60,189 nucleotides of DNA. It comes from Actinomycetota bacterium (GTDB lineage: Bacteria > Actinomycetota > Thermoleophilia > Solirubrobacterales > Solirubrobacteraceae). Below, one piece after another: positions 24,710-33,513 of the stretch (its first letter is position 1; each line of letters begins with the position of its first letter). The stretch lies in contig VAWK01000025.1 in NCBI GenBank assembly GCA_005885515.1, positions 1-60,189 of the forward strand, read 5' to 3'. The position numbers and the translations under genes were made by a program. Below the pieces are notes generated by a model. That model had not been told where the DNA came from. It saw nothing but the letters and a program-made list of their open reading frames with translations, and did no database searches.

Positions 24710-25462
24710 CTACACCCGGTGCTCGGGGTTCTCGTAGTCGAAGCGGCAGCCGGCGTCCCAGGCGGTGCGCTGGTTGCCCCAGGCGGGGATCCCGCCGGCG
24801 TCCTTGAGAATCCGCGCGAGGTGCAAGAGGTTCCAGGTGAGGAACGCGGTGTTGCGGTTGGTGAAGTCGTTCTCGGGCCCGCCGGAGCCGGGGTCGAGGT
24901 AGCTGGGTCCGGGGCCGGCCTGGCCCACCCAGCCGGAGTCGGCCTGCGGCGGGATGGCGAAGCCGAGGTGCTGTAGCGAGTAGAGGATGTTCATGGCGCA
25001 GTGCTTGGCGCCGTCCTCGTTGCCGGTGATGATGCAGCCGGCGACGCGCCCGTAGTAGGCGTACTGCCCGTCGTCGTTGAGCAGGTGGCTGTTGCCGTAC
25101 AGCCGCTCGATGACGCGCGTGCAGACGGAAGATTTCTCGCCCAGCCAGATCGGCGAGAGCAGCACGAGGATGTCGGCGGCGAGCACCTTGCCGAAGATCG
25201 ACGGCCACTCGTCGCGCTCCCACCCGTGCTCGGTCATGTCGGGGTGGACGCCGGTGGCGATGGCGTGGTCGACGGCCCGGATCACCTCGACCGAGACCCG
25301 GTTGCGCTCGAGGATCGCAATCGACCGGTCGGCGAGCCCGCGCGTGTTGGAGGTCTCGGGCGAGCGCTTGAGCGTGCAGTTGATGTAGAGCGCGCGCAGG
25401 TCGCTGAAGTCCCACGGCGAGCGCTCGCACAGATCCGCTTGTCTTGAGTCCAGCTCGGTCAT
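24710..25462 (-). CDS. flavodoxin-fold NAD(P)H-dependent reductase
   Basis: 250 residues. The N-terminal ALYINCTLKRSPETSNTRGL matches the FMN phosphate-binding region of the NADPH-dependent FMN reductase family, and VLLSPIWLGEKSSVCTRVIERL is the isoalloxazine-binding loop region. AGCIITGNEDGAKHCAMNIL and a C-terminal extension (SYLDPGSGGPENDFTNRNTA) are typical of the longer flavodoxin-family proteins. It probably reduces quinones or flavins. ATG at 25462. Confidence 0.85.
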   Translation of the reverse strand: MTELDSRQADLCERSPWDFSDLRALYINCTLKRSPETSNTRGLADRSIAILERNRVSVEVIRAVDHAIATGVHPDMTEHGWERDEWPSIFGKVLAADILVLLSPIWLGEKSSVCTRVIERLYGNSHLLNDDGQYAYYGRVAGCIITGNEDGAKHCAMNILYSLQHLGFAIPPQADSGWVGQAGPGPSYLDPGSGGPENDFTNRNTAFLTWNLLHLARILKDAGGIPAWGNQRTAWDAGCRFDYENPEHRV

Positions 25463-25507
25463 GCCCGGATCATCTCGCCATGGGCGGACCTCATAGAACT
25501 ATTAGTG

Positions 25508-25535
25508 GGAAGCGGGCGCCGGAGCGCCCGCTTCC
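25508..25535. repeat. strong hairpin in divergent intergenic region
   Basis: A perfect 12-bp stem (25508-25519 with 25524-25535, GGAAGCGGGCGC arm) closed by a CGGA tetraloop, 46 bp upstream of the flavodoxin-gene start. A terminator is not expected between two divergent starts, so it may be part of a leader or a protein-binding site. An imperfect tandem repeat (GTCGTTCCTGGCTC / GTCATTCCTGGCTC) follows at about 25552-25600. Confidence 0.5.
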
Positions 25536-25614
25536 GTATGGGCCGGCCGTGGTCGTTCCTGGCTCGCCGGGATCACCCGGCCGCTGTCATTCCTGGCTCA
25601 CCACGATCAAGGCC

Positions 25615-25669
25615 TTGACAGGGAGGAGGTGGAGGCGTAGGCTAGTCAACCGCCTAAGACAGATGACTA
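25615..25669 (+). promoter_or_regulatory. promoter and inverted-repeat operator of TetR gene
   Basis: TTGACA (25615-25620), 17 bp, TAGGCT (25638-25643). TAGTCA (25643-25648) and TGACTA (25664-25669) form an inverted repeat with a 15-bp spacer covering the -10, start site and ATG (25663). This is the expected position for TetR autorepression. The leader is about 13 nt. Confidence 0.6.
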
Positions 25670-26289
25670 AGACCGCCGAGACCACCGCCCCGCCGCCCGC
25701 GCGTGATCGCGAGCTCGTCATGCAGGCGCTGCTCGATGCGGCCGAGCGTTTGCTGGTGAGCGAGGGTCATGCCGGGATCAGCACCCGTCGCGTAGCCCAG
25801 GAGGCGGGCGTCAACCACGGGCTCGTGCACTACTACTACGGCTCGATGGAGGAGCTGCTTGTGCAGGTGCTCGAGCGCTTCACCGCGCGTTTGATCGTGC
25901 GCCAGCGCGAGATGTACGGCGCGGAGCAGCCGTTCATCGAGAAGTGGCGGACGGCGTGGCGTTTCCACGAGGAGGATCTGGCGGCGGGCTATCCCAAGAT
26001 CTGGCACGAGCTGCAGGCGATGGCCTGGAACAAGCCCGAGCTGCGCGACCGGCTGGTGGCGGTCGACCACGAATGGCGCGCGGTGCTGCGGGCGGCGCTT
26101 GCGCGCGCGCTCGATGCGTACCGGCTCGGCACCAGCGTGCCCCCGCTCGATGCGCTGGTGGCGCTGGTGATGATGATGAGCCAGGGCGCCCAGGCCGAGC
26201 GGCTGCTGGGCATCGAGGAGGGCCACGCCGAGCTGCTCGGGTGGATCGACAGCTGGCTTCAGAGCCTCGAGGAGAGGAGAGCGCAATGA
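25663..26289 (+). CDS. TetR family transcriptional regulator
   Basis: 208 residues from ATG 25663. The TetR HTH spans about residues 18-62 (ALLDAAERLLVSEGHAGIST, RRVAQEAGVNHGLVHYYYGS), followed by a helical ligand domain. The stop overlaps the ATG of the hydrolase-glycosyltransferase gene (ATGA, 26286-26289), so that enzyme is the likely regulated partner. The longer open frame upstream runs through the promoter and is not used. Confidence 0.92.
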   Translation: MTKTAETTAPPPARDRELVMQALLDAAERLLVSEGHAGISTRRVAQEAGVNHGLVHYYYGSMEELLVQVLERFTARLIVRQREMYGAEQPFIEKWRTAWRFHEEDLAAGYPKIWHELQAMAWNKPELRDRLVAVDHEWRAVLRAALARALDAYRLGTSVPPLDALVALVMMMSQGAQAERLLGIEEGHAELLGWIDSWLQSLEERRAQ

Positions 26290-28484
26290 CCACCGCGACA
26301 ACTGCCGCGCCCTGCCCGCTCGCCGCGGCCCGAGAGCAGTCTCGCGCGCGGTATCCGGATGAGCAGGGCTTCGTCGAGCGCGACGGGGTGCGCGTGTTTT
26401 GGGAGCGGTACGGGGACGGCGATCCGACGGTGCTGTTGCTGCCCACGTGGACGCTCGTTCACTCGCGCGTGTGGAAGGCGCAGATCGCATACCTCGCGCG
26501 CCACTTCCGCGTGGTCACGTTCGATCCCCGGGGAAACGGCCGCTCCGACCGCCCGGCAGACGCCTCGCTTTACGCCGAGGCGGAGTTCGCGGCCGACGCG
26601 GTGGCGGTAATGGACGCCACGGGCACCGAGCGGGCGGTGATCGTGGCCTTCTCGCGCGGGGCCCAGCGCGCGCTGCTGCTCGCCGCCGAGCATCCCGAGC
26701 GCGTGCTCGCGGCGGCGTTCATCGGTCCGTGGTTTCCGGTCAGCCCGCTGCGCGGGTTGCGCTGGCGGATCATGGCGCAGCGGCGGCTGCGCAAGTTGTT
26801 CGAAAGGCGCCCCCTCCTCGCCCGCAGCTGGCTGAAGTTCAACGCCGCCCACTGGCGGCGCGACTACAGCGACTTCGTCGAGTGGTTCATCCGTCGCATG
26901 TTCAACACGCCCCATTCGACCAAGCAGATCGAGGATGCGATCGGATGGGCGCTCGAGACCGACGCCGAGACGCTGATCGCCAGCGCCGTCGCCGATGGGG
27001 CCGCGCCGGCGACGCGGCGCGACCAGCTGGCCCTGGCGCGGCGGGTGCGCTGCCCGGTGCTCGTCATCTCCGGCCCCAACGACAAGCTCACCTCCCATGC
27101 CGACGCCAAGGCGCTGGCCGAGGCGGTCGAGGGCCAGTTGTTGAGCGTCGCCGGCGGCGCCCATGCCCCGCACGCGCGCAAGCCCGTCCCCGTCAACCTC
27201 GCCCTGCGCGAGCTGATCGAGCACGCCGCCGACAGTCCCGACGGCAGGCCGGCGCGCGATCCCACCGCCCACCGCTCCGACGGGCGACCGCGCGCCCTGT
27301 ACATCTCCTCGCCGATCGGACTGGGTCATGCCCAGCGCGACGTGGCGATCGCCAGGGAGCTGCGCGCGCTCGTGCCAGACCTTCAGATCGACTGGCTGGC
27401 CCAGCATCCGGTGACCAGGGTGCTCCAGGACGAGGGCGAGCGCATCCACCCCGCCAGCGCGCACCTGGCCAACGAGTCGCGCCACATCGAGTCCGAGTCG
27501 GCCGAGCACGACCTGCACTGCTTCCAGGCGTGGAGGCGCATGGACGAGATCCTGATCGCCAACTTCATGCTCTTCCACGACGTCGCCCGCGACGGCGGCT
27601 ACAACCTTTGGATCGCCGATGAGGGCTGGGAGATCGACTACTACCTGCACGAGCATCCCAACGAGAAGCGCGCCAACTACGCGTGGCTGACCGACTTCGT
27701 CGGCTGGCTGCCGATGCCCGACGGCGGCTCGCACGAGGCGTTTCTCACCGCCGACTACAACGGCGAGATGGTCGGCCACATCGCGCGCCATCCCGAGGTG
27801 CGCGACCGCGCCCTGTTCGTGGGCAATCCGGAGGACATCGTGGGCGACCGGCTGGGGCCGCAGCTGCCGCTGATCCGCGACTGGACCGAGCGCAACTTCG
27901 ACTTCGTGGGCTACGTGAGCGGGTTTGACCCGGCTCAGTTCCGCGACCGCTCCGCGCTGCGCGCGGAGCTTGGCTACGCGGACGAGGAGCAGGTCTGCAT
28001 CGTGACGGTCGGCGGCTCGGGCGTCGGGGGCCACCTGCTGCGGCGGGTGATCGAGGCCTTCCCGGGTGCCAAGGAGCGCGTGCCGGAGCTGCGCATGATC
28101 GTCGTCGCGGGGCCGCGCATCGATCCTGACTCCCTGCCGCACGCCGATGGCCTCGAGATCCGCCCCTACGTTCATAACCTGTACCGCCACCTTGCGGCCT
28201 GCGACCTGGGGGTGGTGCAGGGCGGGCTGACGACGGCGATGGAGCTGGCGGCGAACAAGCGCCCGTTCCTGTTCTTCCCGCTGCGCCACCACTTCGAGCA
28301 GAACTACCACGTCGCCCATCGCCTCGACCGCTACGGAGCGGGACGCAAGATGGACTTCGATACCGCCACCCCGGAGGTGATCGCGGACGCGATCGCCGGT
28401 GAGATCGGCCGCGAGGTCGACTACCGCGATGTCGAGCGTGACGGCGCGCGCCACGCCGCGGCCAGGCTGGCCGAGATGATCTGA
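26286..28484 (+). CDS. alpha/beta-hydrolase fused to a GT28/MurG-like glycosyltransferase
   Basis: 732 residues. Residues about 25-315 are an alpha/beta-hydrolase: FWERYGDGDPTVLLLPTWTL, FDPRGNGRSDRP, serine elbow VAFSRGAQ, VLVISGPNDKLTSHADA and a late histidine in GGAHAPHAR. After a charged linker, residues about 338-732 are a GT-B fold glycosyltransferase of the MurG/GT28 type: YISSPIGLGHAQRDVAIARE near the start, VTVGGSGVGGHLLRRVIEAF, VVAGPRIDP, and the C-terminal donor-site region CDLGVVQGGLTTAMELAANK followed by HHFEQNYHVAHRL. It probably glycosylates a small molecule and cleaves or activates an acyl/ester bond on it. Ordinary codon use runs through the junction, so the fusion is real. 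Confidence 0.85.
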   Translation: MTTATTAAPCPLAAAREQSRARYPDEQGFVERDGVRVFWERYGDGDPTVLLLPTWTLVHSRVWKAQIAYLARHFRVVTFDPRGNGRSDRPADASLYAEAEFAADAVAVMDATGTERAVIVAFSRGAQRALLLAAEHPERVLAAAFIGPWFPVSPLRGLRWRIMAQRRLRKLFERRPLLARSWLKFNAAHWRRDYSDFVEWFIRRMFNTPHSTKQIEDAIGWALETDAETLIASAVADGAAPATRRDQLALARRVRCPVLVISGPNDKLTSHADAKALAEAVEGQLLSVAGGAHAPHARKPVPVNLALRELIEHAADSPDGRPARDPTAHRSDGRPRALYISSPIGLGHAQRDVAIARELRALVPDLQIDWLAQHPVTRVLQDEGERIHPASAHLANESRHIESESAEHDLHCFQAWRRMDEILIANFMLFHDVARDGGYNLWIADEGWEIDYYLHEHPNEKRANYAWLTDFVGWLPMPDGGSHEAFLTADYNGEMVGHIARHPEVRDRALFVGNPEDIVGDRLGPQLPLIRDWTERNFDFVGYVSGFDPAQFRDRSALRAELGYADEEQVCIVTVGGSGVGGHLLRRVIEAFPGAKERVPELRMIVVAGPRIDPDSLPHADGLEIRPYVHNLYRHLAACDLGVVQGGLTTAMELAANKRPFLFFPLRHHFEQNYHVAHRLDRYGAGRKMDFDTATPEVIADAIAGEIGREVDYRDVERDGARHAAARLAEMI

Positions 28485-28507
28485 CGCGAGCGCCGCTCGC
28501 GCCGCGC

Positions 28508-28532
28508 GGCGGCCGTCTCCGTGGCCGCCTTT
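28508..28532 (+). terminator. intrinsic terminator after the fusion gene
   Basis: GGCGGCC (28508-28514) and GGCCGCC (28523-28529) make a 7-bp stem with an 8-nt loop, followed by TTT, 24 bp past the stop of the fusion gene. Confidence 0.55.
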
Positions 28533-28629
28533 AGAGCCGCAAGGAGAACGTCGAAGCCGGGCGAGTCATGGCACGGGCCCGCTGCGTCTGGCGTGGCAGG
28601 GGCCCGCTGCGTCTCGTAGGGTTGGGGGC

Positions 28630-29085
28630 GTGCTGAGCAACGCTGGAGGTAGATGGGTGGGTCGCGGGCCTCGCTCGCCGTCGCTGCTCGTGCGGCTGGG
28701 CATCTCGTGGCTCACGAATGCGCTCGTTCTCGCGCTTGTCGCCGGCGTGCTGCACGGCGTGCACGTTGCGAACGCCGGAGATCTGCTGGCCGCGGCGGCG
28801 GTGTTCGGCGTGCTGAACACCCTGCTGAAGCCGGTGCTGCGGCTCGTGACGCTGCCGCTGGCCATCCTCACGCTGGGGATAGCCTGGTTCTTCGTGTCGC
28901 TGCTCATGCTCGTGATCACCAAGGCGATCGTCGGCGGTTTCGACATTCACGGCTTCTGGACGTTGGTGGCGGCCACGCTGATCGTGTGGGCGGCCAATGT
29001 GGCGCTGGACTTCACGCCGGGTCCATGGCAGCTCACGGGCCGCCGGCGCCGGCTGAGAAGGCGGCGTCGGCACGAGTTGACCTAG
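28630..29085 (+). CDS. phage-holin-family IV-like membrane protein
   Basis: 151 residues starting at GTG 28630, with four hydrophobic helices: WLTNALVLALVAGVLHGV, LLAAAAVFGVLNTLLKPVL, LAILTLGIAWFFVSLLMLVI and HGFWTLVAATLIVWAANVAL, ending in an Arg-rich tail. The motif NTLLKPVLRLVTLPLAILTL is the signature of the chromosomal 'phage holin family' (DUF360-like) proteins, which are not normally phage genes. Function unknown. Confidence 0.8.
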   Translation: MLSNAGGRWVGRGPRSPSLLVRLGISWLTNALVLALVAGVLHGVHVANAGDLLAAAAVFGVLNTLLKPVLRLVTLPLAILTLGIAWFFVSLLMLVITKAIVGGFDIHGFWTLVAATLIVWAANVALDFTPGPWQLTGRRRRLRRRRRHELT

Positions 29086-29325
29086 CGCCAGCCGGCCACG
29101 CCGCTTGCAGGGCAACCCCCGCCGTGGGCACGAGCGGCGTCCTGGCGCCGGCGCATGCTCCTGAGGTACATCGGAGCGGTCAGGACAGCGGTCAGGCGGC
29201 CAGCCAGGCGAGCACGTTCGTTGCCAACTCCGGCACCGCCAAATGGGACATCAAAGAGATCTGTTTAGAACGCCTCAAATCGGGGAAGGAGCCTAACGTC
29301 CAGTGGCGAGAAAGGGGAGGAGCAG
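29086..29325. other. 240-bp gap upstream of the PQQ-like gene
   Basis: No conserved frame is visible. The last 30 bp hold the ribosome site GGGGAGGAG for the gene at 29326. No clear -35/-10 pair or dyad stands out. Confidence 0.35.
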
Positions 29326-30906
29326 ATGCGTTGGGGCGTGATTGACGAACGTCGGGTGATTGTGATCGCGCGCAAGATCGTGTTGCTCGTGGGCCTCGCG
29401 GTGTCGTTGAGCGCCTTCGGCTTCGCCTCCTCCGCATCCGCCTCTACGCCCTGCACGACGGTCCCGGCGAGCGGCGGGCAGTGGCCGATGTACGGCCACG
29501 ATGTCTCCAACACGCGCGCGCAACCCGAAGAGAGCGGCCTCGGGCCGAGCGCCGTGGCCGGCCTGAAACCGGCCTGGGCGTTCTCGACGACCTCGGTCGG
29601 TGACGAAACGGGCTTCAACACGACGCCGGTCGTGTTCGACGGCTGTGTCTACATCGCGTCCTTCGGCGGCACCGCGTACGCGCTGGACGCGCGGACCGGC
29701 CGTGTCATCTGGCAGCGCAAGCTGGAAGCGCCGAAACCCGGCTCGGGAGGCGCCGTGGTGGGCGCGCCGGCCATCTACGGCAAGGCGGTCATCTATCTGG
29801 TGGACGAGTTCACGGCTCCGTATGCGATCGCGCTGAACCGGTCGACGGGCGCGGTGATCTGGAAGAGCGCGCCGTTCGCGCCACCGCTGACGAGCAGCGC
29901 CCTTCAGGAAGGCTCGTACGCCAACTCCAGTACGATCGTCGCGAACGGGTTCGTCCTCGCCGGCTACTCGCCTCCCGAGGGAGACCCGACGGCGAGCGGC
30001 GGCTTCGGGGTGATCAACGCGAAGACCGGCGCAGTCGTCAAGATCACGCCCACGATCCCGCAGAGCGCACAGGAAGAAGGCTATGCGGGCGGCGGGCTGT
30101 GGAGCACGCCCGCATACGATCCGGCCACCAAGTACGCCTACTGGGGCGCGGGCAACCCGAACAGCAAGGAAAAGCAGTACAAGACGACCGACGCGATCCT
30201 GAAGATCGACCTCGACCCGTCGCGGCCGACGTTCGGGCAGATCGTCGCCTCCTACGAAGGCAACGTCGACCAGTACACGCAGACGCTCGAGGAACTCAGC
30301 CACTCCCCGGCGTGCGAAGCGTCGAACAACCCCGAAGTGCCGTATCCGCTCGACGATCCGGTCTGCGGACAGCTCGACCTCGACTTCGGCGCTTCCGCGA
30401 ACCTGTTCACGACGGGTGACGGCACAAAGGTGGTCGGCGAGCTCCAGAAGTCGGGCGTCTACCACGCTGCCAACGCGCAGACGATGACCCCGGTGTGGAG
30501 CACGATCGTCGGCCCGTCGTGCTTCGCCTGCAACGCCGACTCCACCGCGTTCGACGGCAACTCGATCTACGGCGTGGCGACGCCAGGCGGGGATATGTTC
30601 TCGCTGGACCGCTCGAGCGGTGCCACCGGCTGGGTGAGCCCGATCGCCGACGGCACCCACTACCAGTCGGTCAGCACAGCTGCGGGCGTCGTCTGGACCG
30701 TCGATGGGGACTCAAACCTCGACGGCTTCCAAGCCACGAACGGCCTGCCGCTCGTGCGCCGGCCGCTGAGCGTAGACGCGGGCGCGCCCGTGACGAACCT
30801 CACGAGCGCCGGCGTCGCGATCGCCGAACACAACCTGTTCGTCTCGGCGGGCGGGGCGAGCTACGTGGCCGCCCCCGGCTACGTGATCGCTTACGGAGTC
30901 CACTGA
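29326..30906 (+). CDS. secreted PQQ-type beta-propeller protein
   Basis: 526 residues with a signal peptide (IVLLVGLAVSLSAFGFASSA, cleavage around ASA-STPC). The mature part is a PQQ-dehydrogenase-like propeller: WPMYGHDVSNTRAQ at the first blade is typical of PQQ_2 proteins, and blade motifs such as YALDARTGRVIWQRKL, ALNRSTGAVIWKSA and VVGELQKSGVYHAANAQTM recur. It resembles polyvinyl-alcohol-dehydrogenase-like and related secreted oxidoreductases. Vicinal cysteines occur in SCFACN. Whether PQQ is bound is not provable, since many such propellers are cofactor-free. Confidence 0.82.
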   Translation: MRWGVIDERRVIVIARKIVLLVGLAVSLSAFGFASSASASTPCTTVPASGGQWPMYGHDVSNTRAQPEESGLGPSAVAGLKPAWAFSTTSVGDETGFNTTPVVFDGCVYIASFGGTAYALDARTGRVIWQRKLEAPKPGSGGAVVGAPAIYGKAVIYLVDEFTAPYAIALNRSTGAVIWKSAPFAPPLTSSALQEGSYANSSTIVANGFVLAGYSPPEGDPTASGGFGVINAKTGAVVKITPTIPQSAQEEGYAGGGLWSTPAYDPATKYAYWGAGNPNSKEKQYKTTDAILKIDLDPSRPTFGQIVASYEGNVDQYTQTLEELSHSPACEASNNPEVPYPLDDPVCGQLDLDFGASANLFTTGDGTKVVGELQKSGVYHAANAQTMTPVWSTIVGPSCFACNADSTAFDGNSIYGVATPGGDMFSLDRSSGATGWVSPIADGTHYQSVSTAAGVVWTVDGDSNLDGFQATNGLPLVRRPLSVDAGAPVTNLTSAGVAIAEHNLFVSAGGASYVAAPGYVIAYGVH

Positions 30907-31046
30907 CGGCCGTCGCTGGCCCCGCATCGTGCGGTGAGGCGCGGGCATGGTCGCTGGCGGCCCGCCGGGGACGGTCGCCTGCGGGCCGCTAGCGCCAGGG
31001 GCCACGGGCGCGCAATAGGCGCCTGGCGGCGCTTGCATTCCCCGCG

Positions 31047-31469
31047 TCAGGCGCCGTCGGCGATCGCCTGCTCCAGGTCGGCATACGCGCGGATGCGGTC
31101 GACCATGTCCTCGCGCAGGCGATGGAGGTGCACCACGCGGTAGTCAAGCGGGACTCCGCTCGGCGTCAGCGTGTCGTGCAGGTGCAGGTACGCCAGCACC
31201 TCGCCTGAGCGCTCCTCGATCCCCTCGACCGATGCGCGAAACATGCCTACCGTGTCGACCAGCGGCATCAGGTGGCGTTGGACCTCCGGGCGCCCGTGAT
31301 GATCGCCCGCGCCCGGAAGCTCGGCCAATTCGTGCCACACGACCTCGGGGTGCAGCAGGGCGCAGAACGCAACCGGCCCGGCGGCGTTCCACGTGCGGTA
31401 GAGCTCCCGCACCGCCGCCACGTTGGCGTTGTCGGCCTCGCGTGATGTCGGGCTCTCTCGGTCGCTCAT
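31047..31469 (-). CDS. SnoaL-like nuclear-transport-factor-2 fold protein
   Basis: 140 residues from ATG 31469. The first helix NVAAVRELYRTWNAAGPVAF, then HPEVVWHELAELPGAGDHHG and the strand GEVLAYLHLHDTLTPSGVPL are typical of SnoaL-like ketosteroid-isomerase relatives. The upstream extension of the open frame to 31604 lacks family character. The substrate is unknown, and no operon partner is adjacent. Confidence 0.78.
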   Translation of the reverse strand: MSDRESPTSREADNANVAAVRELYRTWNAAGPVAFCALLHPEVVWHELAELPGAGDHHGRPEVQRHLMPLVDTVGMFRASVEGIEERSGEVLAYLHLHDTLTPSGVPLDYRVVHLHRLREDMVDRIRAYADLEQAIADGA

Positions 31470-31596
31470 CGCGTCGGTTCTGTGATCTCGCCGCGGCGAA
31501 TGGTTCCATACGGCGAGATTGCCGCTGGCTGCTGCGGCCGCAGGCGCGGCCGGCGTGAGCGTAGGTCTGCCTCTGACGTCTGCGTTGCCCAATTGT

Positions 31597-31613
31597 TCCC
31601 GCAAACTGCGGGA
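31597..31613. repeat. 7-bp inverted repeat between divergent genes
   Basis: TCCCGCA (31597-31603) and TGCGGGA (31607-31613) with a 3-nt AAC centre, in the region between the SnoaL-like gene and the secreted protein at 31748. The size suits a transcription-factor site better than a terminator, because no U-run follows on either strand. Confidence 0.4.
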
Positions 31614-31747
31614 GAAACCTACGGCGGGCGAGCTGACGCCCCCGGGATTGCGTCACGAGGCTCGTAGGTTATTCGATCGCCCTTGCCTAATTTCGTGGAC
31701 GACGCTGCGGTTCGCCCGCGCTCTGACACATGGATGGAGGTAGCCTG

Positions 31748-32893
31748 ATGAGAGCGTTGACGGCCCTTCGGGACGTGACTGTGGCGGCGCGTCTGGCGAT
31801 GAGCCTGGTGTTGATGGCGGGCGGGGCGGTCGTCTCGCCTGTGATGTTCACGGCGGATGCAGCTGCCCCCAAGGTGACGTTGAACCCGCCCGCATCGCCG
31901 TCGGAGGACCCGACGCCGTCCTTCACCGGCACGGCGAGCAAGACCACTCCGATCACCGTCCTCATCTACGCTGGAGCCGCGCCGAAGGGGACGGTCGTCT
32001 CGACGGCGACGGCCACGGGCACCGGCGCCGCCTGGGCGTCCGGCAGTGCGAGCCCAGCCCTGTCAAGCGGGCAGCACACCGCGGTCGCCACCCAAGCAAA
32101 CCCGAAAGACGGGGGCCCTGCGGACAAGAGCGGACCGGTGACGTTCACGATCACGCCGCCGGATTTCACGCCTGCGGAATTCACGCCTGCGGAATTCACG
32201 TCGGCGGAAGCCCCCGTGCCGGCGTCGGCGGCGGTCCCTTCGTCCACGCCTCCGCTGGCCTCGTTCAAGTGGTTTCCGCCCGTTCCACAAACCGGCGAAC
32301 CCGTCTCGCTTGTGTCGATCTCCACCGATGCCACCAGTCCGATCACGGGGTTCGCCTGGGCTCTGACGAGCACCGCCCCGTTCCAGAGTGGAGGAGCCCT
32401 GCTCACCACCTCGTTCTCCTCTCCCGGCGGTCATGTCGTGCGGCTTCGGGTGACCGACGCCAACGGCCTCTCGAGCGTCGCCGGCGGAACGATCAGGGTG
32501 GTCGGCCCGACGGCTCCCCTCATGCAGCCGTTTCCCGTCGTGCGGATCGCAGGCACTGAGACTGCCTCCGGGGTCAAGCTCCGGCTGCTCATGGTGCAGC
32601 AGATGCCGGCAGGCGTGAAAATCACCGTCAAGTGCAGGGGCCGCGGGTGTCCGGCCAAAACCCCAAGACGAGTCGTGGTGTCGAGCAAGCGTGGTGCTGC
32701 GAGCGTCGAGTTTCGGGGATTCGAGCGCTTCCTGCGCTTTGGCGTAACCCTGCAAGTCCTCGTCTCCAACCCCGGCGAGATCGGAAAGTACACCCGCTTC
32801 GCGATTCGCCGCGGCAAGCTGCCCGAACGCGTCGACATGTGTCTCGACCCAACGGGGGTCAAGCCAATGGTGTGCCCGCTGAGCGGGACGTAA
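31748..32893 (+). CDS. secreted protein with Ig-like and PKD-like modules
   Basis: 381 residues from ATG 31748 (GGAGGTAG just upstream). A signal sequence (AMSLVLMAGGAVVSPVMFTA) is followed by a bacterial Ig-like module (PASPSEDPTPSFTGTASKTT). A spacer holds three FT(P/S)AE repeats (FTPAEFTPAEFTSAE). A PKD-like module follows (SISTDATSPITGFAWALTS; GGHVVRLRVTDANGLSS). The C-terminal ~100 residues (VKITVKCRGRGCPAKTPRRV, VLVSNPGEIGKYTRFAIRRG) form a domain I have seen repeatedly in secreted Solirubrobacterales proteins. A cell-surface or adhesive role is an inference. Confidence 0.75.
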   Translation: MRALTALRDVTVAARLAMSLVLMAGGAVVSPVMFTADAAAPKVTLNPPASPSEDPTPSFTGTASKTTPITVLIYAGAAPKGTVVSTATATGTGAAWASGSASPALSSGQHTAVATQANPKDGGPADKSGPVTFTITPPDFTPAEFTPAEFTSAEAPVPASAAVPSSTPPLASFKWFPPVPQTGEPVSLVSISTDATSPITGFAWALTSTAPFQSGGALLTTSFSSPGGHVVRLRVTDANGLSSVAGGTIRVVGPTAPLMQPFPVVRIAGTETASGVKLRLLMVQQMPAGVKITVKCRGRGCPAKTPRRVVVSSKRGAASVEFRGFERFLRFGVTLQVLVSNPGEIGKYTRFAIRRGKLPERVDMCLDPTGVKPMVCPLSGT

Positions 32894-32958
32894 CGGAATC
32901 GCGAAACGCCCGCCGCGTTACCGCTGGCCCTACACGTCCGTCCTTGCAGCGCGGCTCG

Positions 32959-33513
32959 TCAGTCGGTCACGGTTTGCGCGGCTCCGGTCTCGGGGGGGAG
33001 CTCGCGCCCGAGCACCTTCCCCCGGTAGGCGAACGGGTCCTCGCGTAGCGCGCGCACGAACTGGGGGATGGTCCCGCGCGGAAGACTCCCGCCGTGCATG
33101 CCGTGGATCCAGTCGGGGTCCAGTCGCTCTATCCGGTCCACCACATGACGGACCGGATCCTCGTGCGCGAAGATCCCCATCTCCCGGTAGAAGCCGCACA
33201 TCTCACTGCCAAGGGTCTCGGTCACGACCGGAGGCTGGTCGCCCGGCTGGATGAAGAGGTCGGAGGGGAACAGGCTCTTCGTCTTCTCCTCGAACAGCAT
33301 CATCGAGTCCCAGTGGTGGACGTGCGGCGTCTCCAGGAAGCGGAGCTTGTGCTCGCCGAGGTCGATCACCTCTCCGTCCTTGTGGCCCTCCACGCGGCCG
33401 CGGTAGTTCCAGCCGCTCAGGTTCAGCTGCACGCTCGCGTCGCTGCACGCCAGCGCCGAGCTGGGAGCGCCCTCGAGGAAGCGGTCCATTCCCCCGCACT
33501 CGGCAGCGCCCAC
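32959..33513 (-). pseudogene. MBL-fold di-iron (ODP-type) protein lacking its N-terminus
   Basis: 184 residues match the C-terminal two thirds of an oxygen-binding di-iron metallo-beta-lactamase-fold protein: GGMDRFLEGAPSSALACSDA, GEVIDLGEHKLRFLETPHV, MMLFEEKTKSLFPSDLFIQP and PDWIHGMHGGSLP. The N-terminal ~80 residues, including the HxExD(H) iron-ligand motif, are missing: upstream of 33513 no frame resembles them. AAECGGMDRF looks like the battered end of the motif that normally precedes GxxxRFL. Truncated and probably inactive. Confidence 0.6.

Noticed and set aside
26259..28454. 731-codon minus-strand open frame
   Set aside because: Antisense to the hydrolase-glycosyltransferase; Arg/Val/Asp-rich composition typical of GC shadow frames and no domain.
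28630..29085. Prophage hypothesis from the holin-family protein
   Set aside because: This family is mostly chromosomal in actinobacteria and no other phage-type gene is nearby.
32160..32215. Short in-frame repeats (FTPAE) as a CRISPR-like or regulatory repeat
   Set aside because: They lie within a coding sequence and encode a surface-protein spacer; three imperfect units only.
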